NCBI GenBank assembly: GCA_012845835.1
Contig: JABAKD010000020.1
Location: 5,850,415-5,914,414 of the forward strand
Source: Undaria pinnatifida
Taxonomy: Eukaryota > Sar > Phaeophyceae > Laminariales > Alariaceae
Direction of reading: 5' to 3'
DNA length: 64,000 nt
Part shown: piece by piece, positions 58,304 to 64,000 of the stretch
Position numbering within the stretch: the first letter of the stretch is position 1
How the letters are laid out: every line of letters starts with the position of its first letter
Translations under genes and position numbers: made by a program
The notes under the pieces: generated by a model
Seen by the model: only the letters and a program-made list of their open reading frames with translations
Told to the model about the DNA's origin: nothing
Database searches by the model: none

Positions 58304-61300
58304 GGCTGTGTGTGCTCCCCTGACTAGCTAACGGTTACTGGTGAGCGGCTTAGGTACAGCGAGGCAGGGACGGAGGGAGGGAGGGAGGGACTCGCTTGCC
58401 GACTCTCGCCAAAGAGATGAGAGCGCAGCGAAAAAACATTATTTACCTGGAACAATGTTACGTATTTTGTTATACAGCTTCGTCATGCAGCACTGCTCTT
58501 GTTTTGCGTATGGTCGGCGTGGCCCCTCCCCGCGCCGTGTTCGTGACGTGGAATCAATTAGGAGGGAGTGGTTAGATCCTCTTTCGTCTTGTCCCGTCTC
58601 GTCTCGGGGCAAGGCACGAAGCGGCTTTGCCTGCGACGTACGGTGATGCTCGTGGTGCTACTAAGTTCTTGCGATAGATAGGTTGTGGGCCACACCACCG
58701 GCTCGAGCTTCGCGCGTTCGTGACCAAAGCAGAAGCTAGCCAAACAGTAGTAGTAGTAATTGCATAACACGCAGGTTCCAGGATAGTACGCGGGCAGATT
58801 ATGTGGGATACTGTGTGGCGAAAATCTATTTCTAGCACAACAAATAACACAGCAGCAGTCCGTAGGCTCACTGCCATGTTTGCCGGAGGACCGGAGCACA
58901 CGAAATTGTGTGTCACTCACTCCCAGTCGCGGCGCATTATATACATGTATACATGCGTACACGCTTTTTTTTCTTTTTTTTTCATCCTCCGGCGGATGGG
59001 GAAAAATAAAGCTTTAGCTCACCACACTTCTTCCACGTATTTTCATACGTGTCGTGTGTCGATTTAACTCAGTTGCTTTCGCAGCCCAACGCTAGCTGGC
59101 GCACCGTTCGGGTCCCATTGTAGGTATAGCGTACACGCGTACTCGTGGGATGGGAGGATGGAATCCGGCGCCGGTCGCTCTCACATCGCCTCGACCGAGT
59201 ATTTGCGAACGCGTTTGCGCTTGAAGGGGAAAAAACGTTTCGACAACAATGCACGTATTACAGAATCTCATAGTCGTACGTACTGCTTGTATTTTTATAT
59301 ATTCCACCAAGAATCGGCCGTACGAGGTAGTCCGTTGTGAAAAGGCTAAGTGAGGTACATAGGTGCCCGGAGTGCAGCGTTAGAAGCTATACGATACGTG
59401 CACAGCATGCCGATACGGTACCTGTATATACCGCTGCGCGCTCTTTTCCTATTTAGCCTGCCTGGTTGAAACGCCCTTTTCGGGTTTTGGATCTCTCTCT
59501 ATATATGGGCCTCAAAATGATATATTCCAGGAGGGCGCGGCACGAAAGGTGGATAGGTGGATGGCCGCGACACTGGAGCCTTTCGTCCACCCCCTCCCCC
59601 CCCCCCCTCCCCCGACTGCTTGGGATGCAACGCGGCCGACTTGCCACAACAATCGCGTCAGCCACGCTGAACATCGGTCGTGTGACCGCCCCCCCGCCCC
59701 CAACAAAAATTATGAGAACCTCCATTTTGCCGTTTTTTTGTTGCTTAACCGGCTTCTTTCGGCCACCATTCTGAACAGCCATTTTCCGTTTTTTGCCGCC
59801 TTTTTTTTTCCTATTCTGCGAACCGAAGCGAGATATAAAATACTTAGATTTCAACACACAACAGAGAAAATCTGGCTGGACGATAAATTCAACGAGCTTT
59901 GCTTCGATTTTTGTTTTGTTCTATTTATCAGCGTCCTTCCCCCTTTACCACCCGCCGCTACATGGTCTACCAGGTATATATTACCAGGTATGGTGCTTCA
60001 GCTATCATCCCTCGCGCACCCCGCCCCCCCGTCCTGAACCCTCCCAAAAATGAAACCACACGAAGTCCCAGTGTTTTTCCCCAGAAAATAATGGGTGGAG
60101 TCCCGGAGAACGTCGCTATTGCTTTGAAACCTCGCAAGGACGTGCACTAGACTATATTAGTAACGTTTTGGGTGTTCTAGGATGACGTGTACCAGGTTTA
60201 TTCTGCGCGTAGAGGAAGTCGACGTCTTCCGCTCCTGCTCGCGGAAGTGTTGTTTTGGCCAGCCCAGACCGGGAGGGCGGGTCGGAGTGGAGCAGTTGGG
60301 CGAATCGGCCCGTGCTGTCGGCGGGGTGGTCGTTACCGCTGGTGCTGCTGCTGCTGCTGCTGCTGCTGCCACCGTTGTTTTCGTGCCTCAAAATACCGGT
60401 ATTTTTTCCCCCAAAGTCGATAACCACCCGACAGATGCATGTCCTACGTGCGTGCTGCTTTGTATGACACATGGTATATGCGGTGCTGGGTATCTGTTGC
60501 ATGTCTGAAGTAACTGAGGGGTTTCGGCTACAACAGCTCGGAAACTGTTTTGTTTCCCTTCGTGTACCTTGTGGGTAGGCACGTGCCAGCAGAAGCAGCA
60601 GTAGCAGCAGCGCTTCCGTCAGCTCATGCTGCCAGGCTGTCTCCACGAGCATATTGAGGTGAAAGACCGACCAACGCACCCTTTTTTTTTCTTTTCGTCC
60701 TCCGGTGGATGGGGAAAGATGAAAAAAGCTTGAGCTCACCACACTTCCACGTATTTTCATAAATGTCGTAGGTCAACTTAACTCAGTGTTAGTCGCACTC
60801 CGGCGCTAGCTGGCGCATCCATAAGTTCCCGCGGTGGCGACAGCGAGATGTCTCTGCCGGCGTAAACCGTTCCTATTCCAGCAGCGCAAGTTGCCGTTGT
60901 ATATGGATGCGTACCGAAAGCCTCCAGATTGAACGCGTAGCCGCACTTGCGTGTGCGGCTGGGTGCTTCCCCCCCCCCCCCAAAAAAAAAGCGCAAGACG
61001 CTTGTTCCCGTTCCCGTTGTGGGCATGTTGTTGGTGTGGTTTGGGTGTGGTGTCGGCGGCTTTTGCTCGCCACCGTTCTCAACTCTGTCATGGTGCTATT
61101 TCTTTGTGCTTGTATATACTAGTTTTAGAGAGGACCATAGTAACTAGGAACCACGGTGTACCCCAAAGAAGCTAGTCTATAGACTATATTTATGTGTTTT
61201 TTCTGCCCATATTTTGTCCTGATTATTGTGTCCCACCCCCCGTAGGTACTACAGCAGTATGATATCTATCGCGTTTGTGGAGACGAAAAACTTTTGGAAC

Positions 61301-62560
61301 TAGAAGTTATCAAAGGGTCAAGCTCGCTTGGGTGTCTTTTCGTGTGTGTGTTTTCCTCTTGCCGGGTGGGTACTTCGGGTGGGTACTTCGAGCGTCTGCG
61401 CTTTGCTCGAGGTGAGCGTTTTTTTAGGTACGTGTATTCAACGAAAAAAGACCGTTTTTCGCTTTTTTTTCTTGCCGAGAAGAGCGCACTGCCAATGCTG
61501 CCTGCTGAGTTGTTTTTGTTGTTTGCTTGCGAACGTCCCGCCACCGTCATGCACGAGAAAAACGCGGTTACTTGCCCCCCGGCGAACTCCAAGCGGCGGC
61601 GGCGGCGGCGGCGGTGCAGTCGCTGCATGCATCTGCATCACACAACGAACGATGTTTTGCCCGTCGCCGTTGCCGCGATCGCTTTTTGTAGCAGCAGCAG
61701 CAGTAACAGCAGAAGCAGTAACAGCAACAGCAGAAGTAACTGTGCAATAGCTGCGGGGCACAGCGCCCCCGGCCTTACCCCCTCCGACTCGCCCCGTCGA
61801 CGCCCCGCTCCGCCCCGCCCCGCCCCGCCCTCCCATCCATCCTCGGGCGCGCGTGTCGGCACCTCTAATCCCTTTCGCTCGGAACCTAGAACATTGTCTG
61901 TAGGCCATCTCCTGCGGGCAGATAAACCCCTTTGTTCGCACGCTGGAAGGAAAGCGGGTTGCTATGTCCGCAAGGCCGTCGTTCCTAAAGCCCTACCGAG
62001 CACCTTTCGCGGGTGATTCCGAGACGGGCAAGCTCAAACGCACAAAAGGCGAACCGACCCCCCCCCCCCCCCCCCCCCACCCCCCTCCCCACCCCCCACC
62101 CTCTCTTCCTCCCCCCCACCAGCCCGTTTGTCCGCGTTCTCAACGCGCGTACCGGCAAAAAGTATGGACGCGCGGCGTCCCGTCCACTTTTTCGGCGTGG
62201 CAAGTCTTACCTCAGCCGGACGCTGTGGTGGGCTCGACAAAAAGCGGCACATCAATTATGAAATCGGGGCGCTATTTTTTGTGTTTCGTTATTTAGATAT
62301 GGTGGTGGGCACGGCATTTCCTCTCCAAAAACCTCTAAAAATCTCCTAAGGCGTCGATGGTGGCGATTGCGGGGAATATTTTAACCAGAGTTATATATAA
62401 TGTATAGCTGATATTTTTATGTTGTTCTTTTTTTCTACTTTTTTTACGAGAGGTTTGTTCGGGCTGTTTTTTTTTACAAATTGTTTTTGGCGTGGGAGAG
62501 TGTGGTGGCTGTAGTGTCCTTCGGTAGCCGTAGATGACGTCGGTCTTCGTCGTTCGTGCC
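58304..62560. other. No supported gene
   Basis: Several low-complexity patches (GGGA at 58372-58390, CTG near 60345-60366, C-runs near 60970 and 62060, GGCGGC at 61592-61612). The long plus frame 61294-62016 follows these patches and has no domain or splice support. Confidence 0.5.
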
Positions 62561-62880
62561 CCATCACCCTATCAGCCAACGGATCAATTGAGTATTGCAA
62601 TCAAGCAATCGATCCATCCACCGATCCATCCACCCACCAAGCAAAGCCAGCTGACTGGCCAGCAGTAGCCCTACTGACTGCAGCTAGCTTCGTTCTACGA
62701 GCGCGTCCTCCATCAATCGATCAGTCAATCAACCAATCGAGCAATCCAATCCAATCAATCCACGTACTCCAGTAGAGCGTTCGATCTTCGATCAATTCAT
62801 CAATCAACCAATCGATCTATTAAGCGAGCCAGCCGGCCGCCCCGGCGCGTGAACGGACACGTCGACGAGGCTCCTTTCCA
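62561..62880. repeat. ATCAATC/CGATC-rich low-complexity stretch
   Basis: Loose repeats of ATC, CAATC and CCATCC over about 250 bases. This could be a 5' UTR or promoter of a gene to the right, but that is inference. Confidence 0.5.
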
Positions 62881-63093
62881 TGCGCGGCGTGCCTCGGGTA
62901 TCTCACGGGCACCTTGCGGTGAAAACTTACAATCTGTATGTACCGCAGTGTCGGTACATTTTTGTCATTTTGACATTTTGTCAAAATTTACCGGAAGAAC
63001 GTGAGGCGGAGGGACAAAAACAAAAAGCGGCGGCGGGGAAAAACAGAAACGGACACCAGAGGGCGCTAAAAGGCGGCAAAGCTTTGAATCTCC

Positions 63094-63129
<36 letters not shown>

Positions 63130-63251
63130 GCGTGCAAGCAAGCAAAGCTTTTATTCGGGTTGCGCCAGCCGTCGCCCGTGATGTACATTTATATACACAT
63201 GTATACACACCAAAAAAAGAGATCGGTTCATACCTAGGCCGTAAAATGTAA
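62881..63251 (+). other. Unassigned 123-codon open frame
   Basis: ATG in fair context (TCC before ATG), a Glu/Lys-rich centre, a polyalanine stretch from GCT repeats at 63098-63127, stop at 63251. No domain recognised; may be a chance frame. Confidence 0.2.
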
Positions 63252-63799
63252 CATGTAAAAATATTGCTGGAGATGGAGCTTTCCGCAGGGGTTGGTTTGA
63301 GGATGTCTGTTGCGTTATTGCCAAAAAAAATTGTAGCCGCTTTTTGCAGCTTTTGACCTAACCCCCCTTTTCATTTCCCCCCCTTTTTATTTTCGTCATT
63401 TTTCCCGGTTTTTTTTTCGCTTCAGGCTTTGTGTTTGATTTCTGTGTCCGACGCAACACCAACATCTCCCTCTTTTCTTTGTGTAGGTGTTAATGTGGGG
63501 TGAAATACTACGTTGGTTTCTGTGTTGGAGGGAAGTGACATGGTGTTGGGCGGGCGGCATTACTTGCTGTGTTTCTTCATTTCGTTTGGTTTGGCGGGCG
63601 TTGAGGCGGATGGGCTTTCAAAGTAATATCTGTGCCAATTGCGATGCAAGTGGAGAACAAGCGTGTCGCGCTGCTCAGACAGCCACAGAACAGTGAAGGG
63701 CTAGGGGGGGTGATTATGCGTTTTATACAGCAGAAAAGCAAGAACAGCAGGATACACGTACTGCGGTAGGTATGATCGGATGTTAGGTTGTCCAATCGG
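63252..63799. other. No supported gene
   Basis: T-rich to 63440; an acceptor-like TTTGTGTAG at 63486 precedes a short frame (63487-63696) without recognised motif. Confidence 0.3.
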
Positions 63800-64000
63800 C
63801 ATGGCGCGGTGATGGTGGTGGTGATGTGGTGATGATGTTGGTGGTGGTGGTGTTGGGACGAAGGGGAGGTGAGGGCGGTGGTGATCATGCCGGTGGCTGT
63901 GATGGCGCTAGATCGTGACGATGACGCTGATGGCGATGGTGATGATGATGGTGATGATGATGGTGATGGTGGTGTTGATGTTGATATATTAATGAAGATG
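63800..64000. repeat. GGT/GAT trinucleotide microsatellite
   Basis: Imperfect GGT, GAT and GTT triplets running to the window end. Confidence 0.9.

Noticed and set aside
61294..62016. 240-codon plus frame with CPPANSKRRRRRRRCSRC
   Set aside because: Arises from GGC repeats; no further cysteine and no acceptor placing it after the Zn-cluster exon.

Overview
The window looks like nuclear DNA of an intron-rich eukaryote. The best guess is a brown alga (Phaeophyceae) or a related stramenopile. This is inferred from style: many small exons with GT-AG introns, a cysteine-rich protein built from repeated GCC2/GCC3-type modules, very frequent tri-nucleotide and poly-C microsatellites, and dense SINE/MITE-like repeats. 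No rRNA, organellar, phage or bacterial operon signal was seen, and species level cannot be read from the sequence.

Layout. (1) 1-6.9 kb: mostly non-coding, with old repeats and one probable plus-strand exon ending at 1804. (2) 6.95-13.76 kb: a minus-strand gene for a 179-residue protein with two membrane segments, made of two exons in matching phase around a 6.3-kb intron. That intron holds a SINE, an (AAC)-tailed element, a cluster of inverted TCGACTG motifs and a clean plus-strand exon (10816-10998) antisense to the host gene. (3) 15.8-28.2 kb: the main gene, on the minus strand. Eighteen exons were joined by hand; the reading frame stays open at every junction and gives about 1,049 residues. 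The protein is about ten copies of a module with the pattern CEPGxYC...CPxGxyG...CSGPCxPGyyCPxGS...CG...yCPxGS...GYYtxGG. One junction uses a good GC-AG intron and a second one may. (4) 29.5-30.4 kb: a plus-strand exon, divergent from the module gene, ending in the first half of a Zn(2)-C6 cluster after a CAG/polyglutamine tract. (5) 30.5-64 kb: no gene I can defend. It is a repeat graveyard with at least three SINE-like families, an unclassified retroposon-like family with many truncated copies, an (AAC)n-tailed element, a 299-bp hAT-type MITE with an 8-bp target duplication, an 85-bp MITE with TA duplications, and long microsatellites. Several insertions are nested with visible target-site duplications, which gives a relative chronology.

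The three main genes show no shared pathway. The module protein is probably extracellular or cell-surface, the two-span protein sits in a membrane, and the Zn-cluster protein is probably nuclear. The most original material is the complete modular gene with its GC-AG intron(s), and the set of small repeat families whose boundaries and target duplications can be read directly.
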